Assembly (NCBI RefSeq): GCF_003473485.1 | Contig: NC_053043.1 | Coordinates: 4,102,001 to 4,166,000, forward strand | From: Medicago truncatula | Taxonomy: Eukaryota; Streptophyta; Magnoliopsida; Fabales; Fabaceae | DNA: 64,000 nucleotides | Direction of reading: 5' to 3' | Shown: piece by piece, positions 9,813 to 20,981 of the stretch | Layout of the letters: each line of letters begins with the position of its first letter | Position numbering within the stretch: position 1 is the stretch's first letter | Program-made: the position numbers and the translations under genes | The notes under the pieces: model-generated | Told to the model about the DNA's origin: nothing | Database searches by the model: none | Seen by the model: only the letters and a program-made list of their open reading frames with translations

Positions 9813-12734
9813 TTATGAATTTCTAGTCTCAAACGTATTACTCATGTCATCCTTGTTCCTTGAACTCTTCTTACTGTTTCTAATCTTTAGCAGTGTATCA
9901 AGAAGTACGGGTATGCATATGACTCTAGACATGTCCCTCCCTTGTACTTTGGAGTCATGAGAACAAGAACCCTTCTCTAATTTCTTGTTTCTTTCTTCAA
10001 ACCTTAATGAGTTGGGGAAGTACATTCGTTCTCTGTCTCCTGATCTAAATCCAATCAACTGTGCAAGGGATACACTGTTGTCTTTGAAGAAAGATGCTGT
10101 AGACTGGTTGTGGCCACAAAAGAAGAAGTAGAATAAATTGTAAGCAGGAGACAAGCTTACAAGCATATAAATAAAACATAAAGTGTTCATAGATTTGCAC
10201 ATAAAAGTGAAAATAACATATTCTTTGAAGTCTCAACCATAGACTGGTATTTGAAAATCGTTTGAAACTCAAACAACGACAAACACTGCCTTCTGAAAGT
10301 AGAAGGACGATCATCTTTCTCTATTCATGGATGAGATGATGACTTGATTGGTGTTGGTTCGACAAAAACAATGGGAAACGAATTCATATTTGTTTTTCCT
10401 TGTTTTTGTTGAATCGACAATTATCAGGTCATCGTCTCAGTCGTAAGAATAAGGAGGAGGACCGTGAACATCTACATCTCAGGAGCGTCATCGATGATTG
10501 TCGTTAGAGTTTCAAGTGATTTTTAAGTACCGATCCATTGTGGTCCATAGTAGAACCCGCCTATTAGTAGTTGATAGTCACTTTACAAGAAGTACATTTG
10601 CCTTGGACAGTTGGAGGTGAAACTAAATCTTTAATGTTATCAACAAATAGTGTTTATGTTACTAAGTGGTATTCACTATTCATTTTATGGCAATGAGCAT
10701 TATGTAGAACCAAAGTTGAGAAAGGAATAAGAACACAACACCTCAGTATCAAGGTTAGAGGTTGAAAATGAAGAGAAACTAGTGGATGGCATGTGCAATT
10801 GATATGGTTTCATTGAAGAAGCTTCCACAACTCTAAGTCTGATATTCAAGAAGCTAAGACCAAGTGGCCATCCAATAACCATTTCATCATTCTGAGAAGA
10901 CATGACAGTAATTGTTTTAAGCAATACATTAACAATTTCAATAAATATGTATGTAGGTGGATAAAGAATCAGCACCTTAATCACAACAAGAGTGTCCATA
11001 ATATGGATCAAGTTGGTAAGATATTTTGTGTGACTTTGTCTAAAAATTGCAAGGTTAAGAAGAGTTAAGACAACTCTTGCATGTGTACATCAACTAGGTT
11101 CCACTTTTAGTTTCCATCAGAGTAATATACAGTCACAAATTAATCCTTGTTCCTATACTCATTTAAAGAACCTTTCATACTAAAGCTTTCAAGTGTAATT
11201 AATTACATAAGGCTAATTGTACCAACCAATTTAATTGTTTGTTTCTCCTAGTTACACTAATTCTTTTAATCAGCATTATGCCTAATTGAGGTTTCTTTTC
11301 CACTATGAAATGGTAAAAGAAAAATATTCCAAAACCATTAGGTGAAACATCACTGAGAGAAACTGATGGATGTTAAATACTCAGCATAATAATTAGTGTG
11401 TATGTTTGAAAAATCCAATCATTCATCTAGATATTTTTCAGATCACTCCTGCTGTACAACTAAAACAATTTGTTATTTAGTTCCCTCCTACTTTGGATTT
11501 GGCCCACATAAAGTGAAGCTCACTTAGACCTATCAATGTATTTATATAAATATGGCTGGATGACTAAGTCAAAAGTGGTATTGAGGGCCAAAACTGCCAA
11601 AGATCAATATATAAGGGGCTGTTTTGTATTTTAATTAATTAGGGGATCAAAATCGCAACTTTTGAAAAGATAGGGGGCAAAAAGTGCAATTAAGTCTATA
11701 AATATAGACAATGGTAAGATAAAAATTTAATATATGATTGAGGGACCCTCCTACTTATGCTCAAAATGAACTATCTATTCTGGCTATGTAACTCTTAGGT
11801 ACCAAAACTGTCAAATAATGATCATCTAGATAAAGGACCAGCATTTTTTTCACCCCATTTTCTGTACTACATTAAAAAAATAGGACATGTTGATATTATT
11901 AGGATTGATATGATAGTTCAAGTTACATTACATTCTTAGAAACAATTCAGCTCAGCACACCAAAACTCTGATGGATTTTAATGAAATGTTAATTCATGAT
12001 ACCACTGAATTAGCAACTAGTACTATTATTTATTGTGATCCTAGCAAAGAACATTAATGGGGTCTTTTCATTTTTATGTTAGTCCAAATGAAAAAAAAAA
12101 TACAAAAATAGTACACATTATTCAACAGTTTTTTTGTTTTGTTTTTGTTCTTTATATCAATCCATTTGAAAAATACAAATTTAGCTGATGTTAATGTAAC
12201 AATTAAAATAATATTTTTCTATCAACAAAATAAATTAAAAACATACATCATAGGATGAATTTATTTCATAAAATTTGACATGCAAGAGAGCCTACCGACA
12301 GTTTAACATGATAGAAAAACATATAATCTCTACCTTGCAAACTGATTAATTCATGAAATAGATGAAAGACTTCACTCACTTCTTATAAGTTTTACTAACA
12401 TATAACATAAGGAATTAAGCATTCACATAGAGAAAAGCAAGAGGCACAAGAAAAGTTCAATTTCCTTTCAACTTTAAACTATTAATAGTCCAAAAACATT
12501 GACATTTATGAATGAATAGTATTAAACAGACCCAAAAAAATGTCATGATCTTTCACTGACAAAACAGTGAAAAACATCTGATAAACCAGCTCAAAATAGA
12601 ATGGACAACAACAAGAGATGCTGAATGGCAAAAGAAAATGGAGAAAGAAATCGTAGTAGTGTGAGAATATTTTTGTTCTTATTTGTGTGGAAAAAAAAAC
12701 AAGTTAAGCATGGAATTATTACCTCTGTAACCAT
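9813..12734 (-). CDS. Conserved plant protein of unknown function
   Basis: Three coding exons on the minus strand, 12734-12723 (only M-V-T-E), 10891-10742 and 10103-9813, all joined between codons, give 150 residues. The start ATG lies in CCATGG, a strong plant initiation context. The conserved-looking block is NDEMVIGWPLGLSFLNIRLR at residues 5-24, then a Ser/Phe-rich SFSSFSTSNLDTESTASFF segment spanning the second splice junction and a SLAQLIGFRSGDR motif. The C-terminus is Lys/Arg/Ser-rich with one hydrophobic patch (VICIPVLLDTLL). I recognise it as a plant-only family without an assigned domain; no function is claimed. Because the first coding exon is four codons long and intron 1 is 1.8 kb, automated gene finders could miss the true start. 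Intron 2 holds a long hairpin at 10330-10441. Confidence 0.8.
10330..10441. ncRNA. Long imperfect hairpin inside an intron (candidate small-RNA precursor)
   Basis: Two arms of about 52 bases, 10330-10381 and 10388-10441, are imperfect reverse complements around a short loop. The 5' arm carries GATGAGATGATGACTTGAT and GGTTCGACAAAAACAA; the 3' arm carries TTGTTTTTGTTGAATCGACA and ATCAGGTCATCGTCTCAGTC. Mismatches are scattered as in plant pre-miRNAs. It lies in intron 2 of the unknown gene at 9813-12734, so it could be transcribed with it. A worn foldback transposon is the main alternative. I recognise no known miRNA in it. Confidence 0.35.
11573..11697. repeat. Fragment of a long-TIR MITE
   Basis: Phrases such as AGGGGATCAAAATCGCAACT and AAAAAGTGCAATTAAGTC resemble the arm of the 9-bp-duplication element at 21651-21921. 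Only part of an element is recognisable, and no flanking duplication was found. It lies in intron 1 of the plant-unknown gene. Confidence 0.4.
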
Positions 12735-13087
12735 GGTGTCTCTGCCTCCCTGAGAAACTGATGGGAAAATGATGATCACAGAACTGAAACAAATGTTTTG
12801 GAGAAACCGATGGTGAATTTATTTACGTGTCTCCTAACTTGTTTCCTTCTTTCTACATTATACATTTAAGAGTATGGTCCCACTTGAACTGCAAAGTATT
12901 AGTAGCTCAAAAATTAGAGCTTTTGTTTTTGCCTATATAATCCAAATTTTGATTAGTAAATTTAAGAGTAACTTATGATTAGATGGAAGATATATGAGTT
13001 TGATGTTTTATTATTGGTGAGCGACACAAGAGAAGTGTTGTAACTTGTAATGTAACTTTTTTTTTTGGTACCATGTTGTAAAGTTGA

Positions 13088-13806
13088 GAAATGATATTTA
13101 TACAACGGGAATGATAAATGGACACAAAATACAAACACAAAAACGACATTAGGGATAGTTTTGTAATTTCCCCTCATTAAAATTCAGATTTGTGGCTTCT
13201 CCCCACCTTCAATCTCTTTCCTCTCTCTCTCTCTCTCTCTCCGAGTACTCTCCCCGTCACGACACTGTTCAAATCATTTCTTCACCACACTTCGTCCTTA
13301 ATCAACACCGCCAACCAGCCACCGATCACCGCCGCGACACTGCGATAATATGAGTTTGTTGCTGCAATCTGAGTTTCCTCCTCCTTTGTAATCTGAGTTT
13401 TCGCCTCACCTGTCTTCTCTCCCCCGACGTCCGTTTGAGGTACGTCACCGGCCATCATCATGGAAAACCGTGCGTTCTCACTCTCTCCATTCGGAATCTG
13501 GTCGTATTCACCAGCGTTGGTAACGGAGACGTCGTCGCCAGTCATTTCTTCAACGGAGACGATTACGGCGGTGTTGGAATGGATGAGATCTGCCATTGTT
13601 AAACACCGTACGAGTTTGATACACAAGAGATTTGTTCTATAGTGTGCAGGGAAGGGAAAAAAAAGGGTTGCAACCACGTACAGGGAAAGGAAGGAACAGA
13701 AAAAAAACAATTAAAAAGTTTGTGTATGTATAAACAGTGTATACGGTGTCTGTATTGTGTCATCAAATTTATGTCCATTTATCATTTCTGTTTATACAAT
13801 GATTTT
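13088..13806. mobile_element. Foldback/Mutator-like element with internal reading frame
   Basis: Both ends carry an imperfect inverted repeat built around AATGATAAATGGACA: left arm about 13089-13145, right arm about 13755-13806. A (CT)n run sits at 13219-13240. A related copy is at 56336-56823; the two share GATAGTTTTGTAATTTCCCC-like sequence and ATCACCGCCGC(A/G)ACACTG. The interior has a 104-codon minus-strand frame (ATG at 13596, stop at 13282) of Thr/Glu-rich composition without a recognised domain, possibly a captured gene piece. Boundaries are approximate, and no clean target duplication was found. Confidence 0.45.
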
Positions 13807-15666
13807 TGAACAACTTTCTCTCTCGTACTCACGTGATGTTGTTATCCTCTCTTATTTTTTCCCTCTCCATTGCTTTTTGACCAATAATCAGAGAGAAAAA
13901 CAAGGTTGTCACCAAAATTGTTATTAAATGGATGGACAAATATCATTGCTCTATAAAGTTATAGGTAAGAAATTTCCACTTTAATTTAATAATGATTGAT
14001 ATCTATAAGGGAGTTTGTTGGACACAAAATTTGGGTTCTTCCTTTTTTTCTTTCTTCTTCTTATAGTTAAAACTCGAGTCAATAATCAAATTCAAGACCA
14101 CTTGTTTAAAGAGTCAAATCTCTTACCACTTGGATCAATATGTAGTTGGTTAATTCTTTCATGGACATTAGAGTGAATCTTTCTTTAGAAAAAAAATATT
14201 TTAGTTTTTTCTTTTGAGGTTCTTGAGGATTAAATGTGTACATACCTTTAAGTTGAAATTTAAACTTTAGTTCGTCAAAAAAAATTTCTTTTAATAAAAA
14301 TATAAGATAAGAGTATAATATCTCAGTCCAAGACAATATAGACTTTAGACTCAAATTATACTTAAAAAAATATTTACACTACTATGACACTTGACTACTT
14401 TGACTATAGTCAACCCCAATTGCTTAATATAAAATATATTCAATTCATATACAAGGTATATGTAGGAAGAAAAAAAAGAGAGTTAATTGTTAATCAATTT
14501 ATTGTGTGAACGAGTATCATCTAAGTGCAACCATGCATTCTCAAGACTGTATTTAAATGGTTAATGTGTTTGATTTTTGAAGTAGTTTCTACCTTCCCTA
14601 AAAAAAATAACTCATGGCACTTGTTACATAATTTAGCGTTGGGAAAAATGTTTAATGCGTTTGATTTTTGAAGTAGTTTCGACCTCCATTGATTGGCGAA
14701 GATTGGAAAACGACTGATACGTTACTTCACTGTTATTGTTGGTGGTTTGTATGCCTTTTGTAACATGCAACTGAAAATCATGTTCTGGGATTGTGATGTG
14801 TGCTATGAACATGTTTTTTTAACATTTTTTTAGCCTTCAATATTTTATTGGATAAAATTAACCGTATCTTTCATATTTTTAAAATGAATTTCATATAAAA
14901 TAGTGAGATCAACATAAATTGCATTCAATAAAATGATAAATGTTAAAAACAGAGTGTTTTGGTTACTACTATTACTCGTTCCAAATTCTAATATTTTGGC
15001 CATCGAACTACCACATTCCGGAATGATCAATAACTTTATGTCTTGCTTGTAGGATGCTTCTCCAAGTAAAGCCTGGGTTATATCATAATGATGTTTGAAG
15101 AAAATTATTTCTTGAAAATTACCTTCCTTTAAAACATGTGCTCAATAAGATTTCTTCATTCTGCAAAATCCGCCAACCTTGCTTAGCTACACATAACGTA
15201 TTCCAAGCAATTTAATGTACTTTTTATTCATCTTGTTTGCATCACCATCAAAATTTACAAATCATGCTTTCAATGTGGTCGCAAAAGCTATCCGGAAGCT
15301 TTAAAAAACTCATGACATAAGTAGGAATGACTTAAATAACTGCTTTAATAAGGACCTTCCCCGCTGAAAAAGGTAAGAAGTTTCATTTCCACCCTTTTAG
15401 TTTCTTCCACCCCATATCTTGGGAAAAGTTGAATACTTGTTGTTTTGACTTTCCTACAAAAACCCCTCTAGCAATTCAGATACCATGTAAAACATTATCC
15501 TCTTGAGCTTTGATCAAAAGATCCGAAAATTCCTCTCCATAAAAAAAAAAAAAAATGGAAATGTGATAAAGGGTCTTCTTGGCGAAGACCATGTTCACAT
15601 GAAAAATTAAAACAAGGACTTTCGTTAAGAAGAAAAAAAAAAAGATATGAAAGATATACATTTAAA
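13807..15666. other. Repeat-rich intergenic stretch
   Basis: No gene recognised. The left part (13807-13960) carries ACAACTTTCTCTCTCGTACTC and ATGGACAAATATCATTGCTC motifs that recur near 31200-31310, 54940-55075 and 56057-56190, so it is probably another small MITE. A diverged direct repeat containing GTTTGATTTTTGAAGTAGTT lies at about 14561-14590 and 14650-14682. Poly(A) runs occur at about 15541-15556 and 15630-15643. Confidence 0.45.
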
Positions 15667-15676
15667 ATTAAGTGAT

Positions 15677-17470
15677 ATTAAATTAGGTAGCTAGAAACTT
15701 GTCAAGATGGCCCTAGTTTTTTAGTGGGAGAAACTCCAACTTCTCTCTAAACTTTCTTTCTCTTTCCTTCATCGAGGAAGGGTGGCTTTAGGTCATTTTT
15801 TGACCTAGAATCACCCATCTACATCTTTTTTCCCCTTTTCTTTCAATCTAAATAAGTGGTTTTCACATCTATCAAGTTTTTCCTTTTGTGTTTTTTGTAA
15901 TTTCGTCGTCTAAGTGCGGCGTTGTGTTGTTCGTTGTCTTGTGCGGCGTTTGATTTTGCGTTTTGTCGTGGTGTTTGTTCAGTTCCTATTGAAAGATCTA
16001 CATGAAGGTGAAAAACACAAGAGGGGGGGGGGGGGGGGGGGGGGGTTGAATTGTGTTTTCTTTTTCTCTTAAAAAATACTTCTTCTGATAAAACTTCAGA
16101 AGCAGTTTGATTGCTTCTGATGAAATGATCAGAGTCAGATTGCAGCGGAAAAGAACAGAGCAGAGAAAAGAAAGACAAAGACACAAGCAGTTATCCTGGT
16201 TCCTTCCACAACACGGAAGTAGTCCAGTCCCCCTTGCACTTCCAAGGAGATTTCACTATAATCACAAAGATTACAACTGCTCAATACTTTCTAAGTATGA
16301 GACTTCACAAAAATGCTCAAGCACACACGCAAGAGTCTTCCAATGCTCAAGCACTAAGCAAGAGACTTCTAATGCTCAAGCACGCAGGCAAGAGACTTCT
16401 AATCAAACAAAAATACAGAGAATTGAGTTTGAATTGAACACTTGATATTCAATCAGTGGTGTTCACAATACAATACAGAAAAGACTCTAGACTTTGAATT
16501 TCTAAGATGTATCAAATCAGTGCAGAAATTCAGTGTGCTTTGTAGAATCAAATTGACAGAGTTTTGGCGCTTTTGAACTTATGTATCTCTGTCTACAATC
16601 TTCAAGTCTTCACTCCTTTATATAGAGGCGTGAAAGAGACGTTGAAATCCTTTGATTATCCACCAGTGATCCTTTGCCTGATTTGGGTGTAGTCCTTTGA
16701 AGAATAAACTTCAAATTCATTCCCATCTTGAGTGTACAAATTCTGCAGGCATGGCTGTTGTTTTGTCTTGTAGCGTAGACAGAAAACAGAGTAGTGGAGG
16801 TAGTGGTTGTACACTTGTACTTTGTCAACTCTATTAATGAGAGACAAGTGCTCAGTGCTATCCATATATCCGTTGATACCTCCCTTTCAATTCTTCGTTC
16901 TTCTTTGATAAGACTGAATTGAAAATCAGCTACTTTGAATCTTTAGTTTGATTAAAGGATCAAACATAGCTTCTGGTGAAGATATTGCTTCTGATGAAAA
17001 CTTTTGCTTCTGATGACCTTCTGCTTCTGATGACGTCATCTCTTCAGAAGCAGTTTTCTTCAGATGCTCAGAATTTCTTTTTCTTTCCATTGTTCTTCCA
17101 AGACCTATTGAAATAACTTGAGTAGCCTTTGGTCCTGTACACTTGAACAATTATTAGTAATAACCAATTGACAATTTTTAATACCTTGTTATCATCAAAA
17201 CTTAATAAGGTTCATTGTGAAACACATTTTGTTCCAACACTACATCAGTCAATTACAAATTCAACCAATGATTTGGACGTCAGATCCGGAAGCATGGTAT
17301 TTCGGTGACTTAAGTTTTATCATATTATTTGTAGGCATTTTGCCGTTGTATGATATTAACTTGGTGTTGTGAGTTTGTTCGCAGATTCACCCTTTACGTT
17401 TTTAGCGATGTTTGTATGTAATCTATCGATTTGAATGAATGAATATCGTTTTGTTTTTTTCAAAAAAAAA
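15677..17470 (+). mobile_element. Poly(A) retroposon (LINE-derived), split by a solo LTR
   Basis: The sequence ends in TTTTTTTCAAAAAAAAA and is bounded by a perfect 10-bp direct repeat ATTAAGTGAT (15667-15676 and 17471-17480), which extends to 13 bases if adjoining A's are counted. That is the hallmark of target-primed insertion. Removing the nested LTR and its duplicated CTACA leaves about 552 bases: 5' part 15677-16002, 3' part 17245-17470. No coding capacity remains, so it is an internally deleted LINE or a SINE-like derivative. Confidence 0.7.
16003..17239 (-). mobile_element. Solo LTR (copia-like), 1237 bp
   Basis: The sequence begins TG and ends CA and is flanked by a perfect 5-bp duplication CTACA (15998-16002 and 17240-17244). 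Read on the minus strand it starts TGTTGGAACAAAATGTG, a start typical of plant Ty1/copia LTRs. There is no internal domain and no second LTR, so it is the product of LTR-LTR recombination. It contains repeated TTCTGATGA motifs near both ends (about 16080-16120 and 16970-17060) and a run of 23 G's at 16023-16045. Short reading frames inside it are chance frames. Confidence 0.85.
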
Positions 17471-17480
17471 ATTAAGTGAT

Positions 17481-18768
17481 TGCCACTTTTGGGAAAAAGC
17501 CATGGAAATTCTCATTCAATACGCTCATATGCCTTAGCCATATCCGATTTAAGTGTTGGAACATATTATTAATGAAAGGGCTGGTGTGATACAAATGGTA
17601 ATATTCATATGTTATGGAATCAGGTGGAATAGAAATAAGAGATGTTCTGAGAAAATTGAGTATCAAAATTAAGTATATAGAAGTATTCGCACACATGAAC
17701 AATGGTGTTTTATGAGCATGGTATTTCTCCTTTATCTGATTCCAAATTAATTACAAAATTTTGAATTCAAAAGTGATTGTAGCTTAACAATCGAGCCAAT
17801 ATGCAATAGTCCTTTAATCACCCAATTCAATACCTCTAAAAAAAGTTTAGTAAATAAATTTTGTTAATAACTTTGTATCATTATATTTTAAAAATACTCA
17901 TATTTCTTTAATCAATTTTTTTTAATCATGATTATCTCATTTACAACATTTTCTTTCTAATTTGAATGGCCGGGGCTTCTTGGAGATTGGAGAGAGAAAA
18001 TCTCTATAGAATGTTTTTTTTTTTTTCCATTAACAACTCTTTTTCATTGGCCAATAATTGGGAGTTGAGTTTTTTTTCTTTCAATAATTTAGTGACTATA
18101 AATTTATATTTTAAAGTGAATAAATAGGATGTTTGAAGTTCGAACCTGACTCTTGTATATATTATACAATGTCTATCAACTGAGTTAAACTCATAATACT
18201 AATTAAGTCTATTAGCAAGCAAAAACAATCTGTTAAAAGTGCTCTTAAAACTGTACCCTAAAAAAATTCCTCAACGAACTTCCTTCTAGAACATATAAGA
18301 GACGGTTTGGTAAGACACTTTTATCAGCTTTTAACTTATAGCCTATAAGCTCGTTTAAAAGTTATTACTCGAAGTTTATACACACAAAAATCAATTAGAT
18401 GTTACGACCTGATCAGTTAAACAATTTGAAAAATCTATTAAACAACCGTCGGTATAATTGTCAAGCAACTATGGCTATTCCAACCCATTTGGTGACAGTG
18501 AGATATCTTTTAATTGCCGGAGGTGTTAGGTTACCAATTTCTTTCATATGAAACCTAACACTTTTAAAATTCAACTTCTCACACTCTCTTGGAATCTAAA
18601 TAATTTAACTTGAATCGAACCTCCATCAATTTAACCTCTAAACTACCATTGTCACTCCAATTTAATTAATAAAAATATAAATATAATAAGCAGTCTCTAA
18701 TATATATAAAATTTATCAATTTAGTCCACAATAATTTAATAGTAGAAATTAAATAGATCTATTTAATA
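17481..18768. other. Intergenic stretch with a SINE remnant
   Basis: AT-rich, no gene recognised. It contains the decayed tRNA-derived SINE at 18130-18196 and a GGTTTGGTAAGACAC...CAGCTTTTAACTTATAGCC stretch at about 18305-18345 that resembles one arm of a Tourist- or hAT-type MITE. Confidence 0.45.
18130..18196 (-). mobile_element. Remnant of a short tRNA-derived SINE
   Basis: On the minus strand it reads a diverged version of the A box (AACTCAGTTGATAGAC), the spacer ATTGTATAATATATACAAG and the B box (GGTTCGAACTTC) of the copies at 38810-38903, 54812-54901 and 61282-61360. The poly(A) tail is lost. Confidence 0.5.
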
Positions 18769-18886
18769 CTCCCTCCGTTTTTAAATATAAGTAAAATTGA
18801 CTTTTTAGGTTCATTCATTTAATGATGTATGTAGTCTATATTATGAACGACATACATCAATTTTGCTTATATTTAAAGACGGGGAG
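18769..18886. mobile_element. Short Stowaway-type MITE
   Basis: It begins CTCCCTCCGTTTTTAAATAT and ends with the complementary ATATTTAAAGACGGGGAG, flanked by TA (18767-18768 and 18887-18888). Nearly the whole 118 bases fold into one hairpin (AAGTAAAATTGACTTTTT...ATCAATTTTGCTTATATTT). Confidence 0.9.
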
Positions 18887-18888
18887 TA

Positions 18889-19803
18889 TATTTTAAAGAC
18901 TAACTTTTTTTTTTTGGATATGTAGTTTGTATGGTTTAGGAACTAAATTGGAGAGAAAGCAATAGTTTGATAACTAAATGAATGATTTATTCATTATTAT
19001 TATTTTTTTTACAAGAGAATGATTTATTCATTCTTAATCACACTACATTAAGACTTTTAATATCCTCTATCAGTAAAACACACACACACTTCAAATTATA
19101 GCATCAATCGATAATTAGTTAGAACTCCAATGATGGACTGAACAATTTTAAGTGAAAGGGGGATATATATATAGTAGGTTTTAATGGGACAATAGAAAAT
19201 AATAATTAATGTATGTTCCCTCACAACACAATTTATCAAATAACATGTATGAAGCAAAATGGTTTAAGGTTATAATTATACATCACCTAAAGAATATAGT
19301 AATGTATGTTCCCTCACAATGTTTAAAAATGGTATCTCTGATGTTGTGGGTAGGTAGGATTTTAAAATTGTCTTGAAGTTGAACTCTTTTCTAGTCTCTC
19401 CTCAAATTGCGCTGCTTAATTTTCTTCTCAAGAAAAAAACAACAAAGAAAAAATTGTACAACTTAATAAAAATGGAAAAATAATATAAATCCATAAGCAA
19501 AAACACAAAATACAACTTATTTATAGGTAATAAGCAAAAAATCACTCATGCTCTTGCACTTCATGGCTTATATCTAAATCATAACAGACATTGCAATACC
19601 AGAAACAAGACCGTATAGAATTACAACTAAAGTAAAACAAAAAAACAAATACCTTAATATATAATTAATTAGCTTATGTATCTTTTAATTACCTTTATGA
19701 TTTTTAAATCCAAAGCACATTGAAACATAGAACACACTCACACAGAGAACACTTCAAAAGTAAAGCGAATTCTTCACTTTGCTAATGATATAAAATCAAA
19801 TTC
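18889..19803. other. Intergenic stretch downstream of the E6-like gene
   Basis: No gene recognised. The phrase TAATGTATGTTCCCTCACAA occurs twice (about 19207-19226 and 19300-19319). The right end should be the 3' untranslated region of the minus-strand gene that stops at 19804. Confidence 0.4.
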
Positions 19804-20595
19804 TTATGGTTCAACATCAAACTCATGTTGTTCATTTTTCAACTCCTCTTGGTTCTTGTAACCATTGTAGTTGCCATGGTTATTCTGGTACTCATTGTTG
19901 TTACCATAGTTATTATTATTGTTGTACCAGTTATTATTGTTGTTCACTCCTCTAGATGAATCACCATACATTGTTGGATTGTACTTTTCATAGTTAACAT
20001 CATAGAAATATTTTCCACCTTCCAAAAATCTTGTGTCACTCATCCCTTGTTTCTCACCATTGTACCTGTTATTCTGAGCATTATAATTATTATAATTATT
20101 GCTGTGGAATGATCTTTCATTTGCAGCATTGTTGTTGTTGAAGTAATACTCTTGGTTGTTGTTTTGTTTTTCCATCATGGAGTTGTAACCTTCTTCATTG
20201 TATTTTGTGTCACTCAACTCATTTTGGTTATTTCCAAAAGTGTCTTTGTTGTAATACTTTGTGTTATATGCATCATTGTTGTAGTACTTGTTATTGTTGG
20301 GGTAATTGCTTGTCTCTTCAAAGTTAGAATTGGTGGTGGATGTCGTGGCGGCGGTGGAAGGAATGTGATCAGAGTCATGGCCATATAAGCCATAGCTATT
20401 TTGTGTCTGAGGGATGAAAGGTGGTTGCTCCTCAGGTTTGTTTGTAACTGGGGATTCTTCTTTGTTGGGAACTTTTGTTTCTTTGTTGAAATGAGTGACT
20501 TTGCTGAAGAATTCACTCTCTCTAGCTATAGTTTGTAGAGGCAACAAAAGAGTTGTTAAGAGGAGGAAAAAAATGTAGTTTGAGAATGTGGCCAT
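19804..20595 (-). CDS. Protein E6-like, secreted Asn/Tyr-rich protein
   Basis: One exon of 263 residues. The chosen start gives MATFSNYIFFLLLTTLLLPL, a clear signal peptide ending near IARES (about residue 22). An upstream in-frame ATG would add 17 residues in front of the signal peptide and lies at about the predicted transcription start, so it was rejected. A Pro/Glu/Lys-rich part is followed by long Asn-, Tyr- and Gln-rich tracts. The family signature appears as SDTKYNEEGY and, near residue 185, as MSDTRFLEGGKYFYDV. These match the E6 family first described as an abundant cotton-fibre protein. The family is thought to reside in the cell wall; its function is unknown. A TATA element 73 bases upstream fits this start. 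Low complexity makes the poly-Asn runs prone to length variation. Confidence 0.9.
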   Translation of the reverse strand: MATFSNYIFFLLLTTLLLPLQTIARESEFFSKVTHFNKETKVPNKEESPVTNKPEEQPPFIPQTQNSYGLYGHDSDHIPSTAATTSTTNSNFEETSNYPNNNKYYNNDAYNTKYYNKDTFGNNQNELSDTKYNEEGYNSMMEKQNNNQEYYFNNNNAANERSFHSNNYNNYNAQNNRYNGEKQGMSDTRFLEGGKYFYDVNYEKYNPTMYGDSSRGVNNNNNWYNNNNNYGNNNEYQNNHGNYNGYKNQEELKNEQHEFDVEP

Positions 20596-20667
20596 TGTGA
20601 AAGAGGGAAGAGGGGATTTGGTTTTGAAGTAGGTATAGTGATGCAAAGGTGTGATGGTTTCAAGTGT

Positions 20668-20675
20668 CTTTTATA
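20668..20675 (-). promoter_or_regulatory. TATA box of the E6-like gene
   Basis: TATAAAAG on the minus strand lies 73 bases upstream of the chosen ATG. Transcription would then start near 20640, giving a leader of about 45 bases. Confidence 0.6.
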
Positions 20676-20981
20676 GAATTTTCTTAAACCTTCCCTTTCT
20701 TTTCCTCTCTCTTTTAATTTTTTTTCCAAGAATTAGGTGTGAAATTGTACCAAAGAGTCAAGTTGGATGATTGTGGTCCATGTGCAAGAGAAAAATTTGT
20801 TTATTTAAATGGATATTTCTCCATACTAATTAAACATAATATGTTATGATTAACAAATACTTGAGTCTTTTAAAGATACAATCATAAATTTAATTTTGGT
20901 TATCGTTATGAGGATGTATCTAGAATTGTGAACCCTGAATTCATAAAAAAGATCCAACTCTTTTTTTGTTTCATGTATTTT

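Noticed and set aside
16107-16445. 112-codon frame with Gln/Ser/Thr-rich sequence
   Set aside because: Lies wholly inside the solo LTR defined by CTACA duplications and shows no protein pattern.
16926-17150. Minus-strand frame with SSEA repeats
   Set aside because: The repeat comes from the TTCTGATGA motif of the LTR, not from a protein.
20152-20388. Plus-strand Val/Ile-rich frame opposite the E6-like gene
   Set aside because: Antisense shadow of Asn-rich codons (AAY read as RTT).
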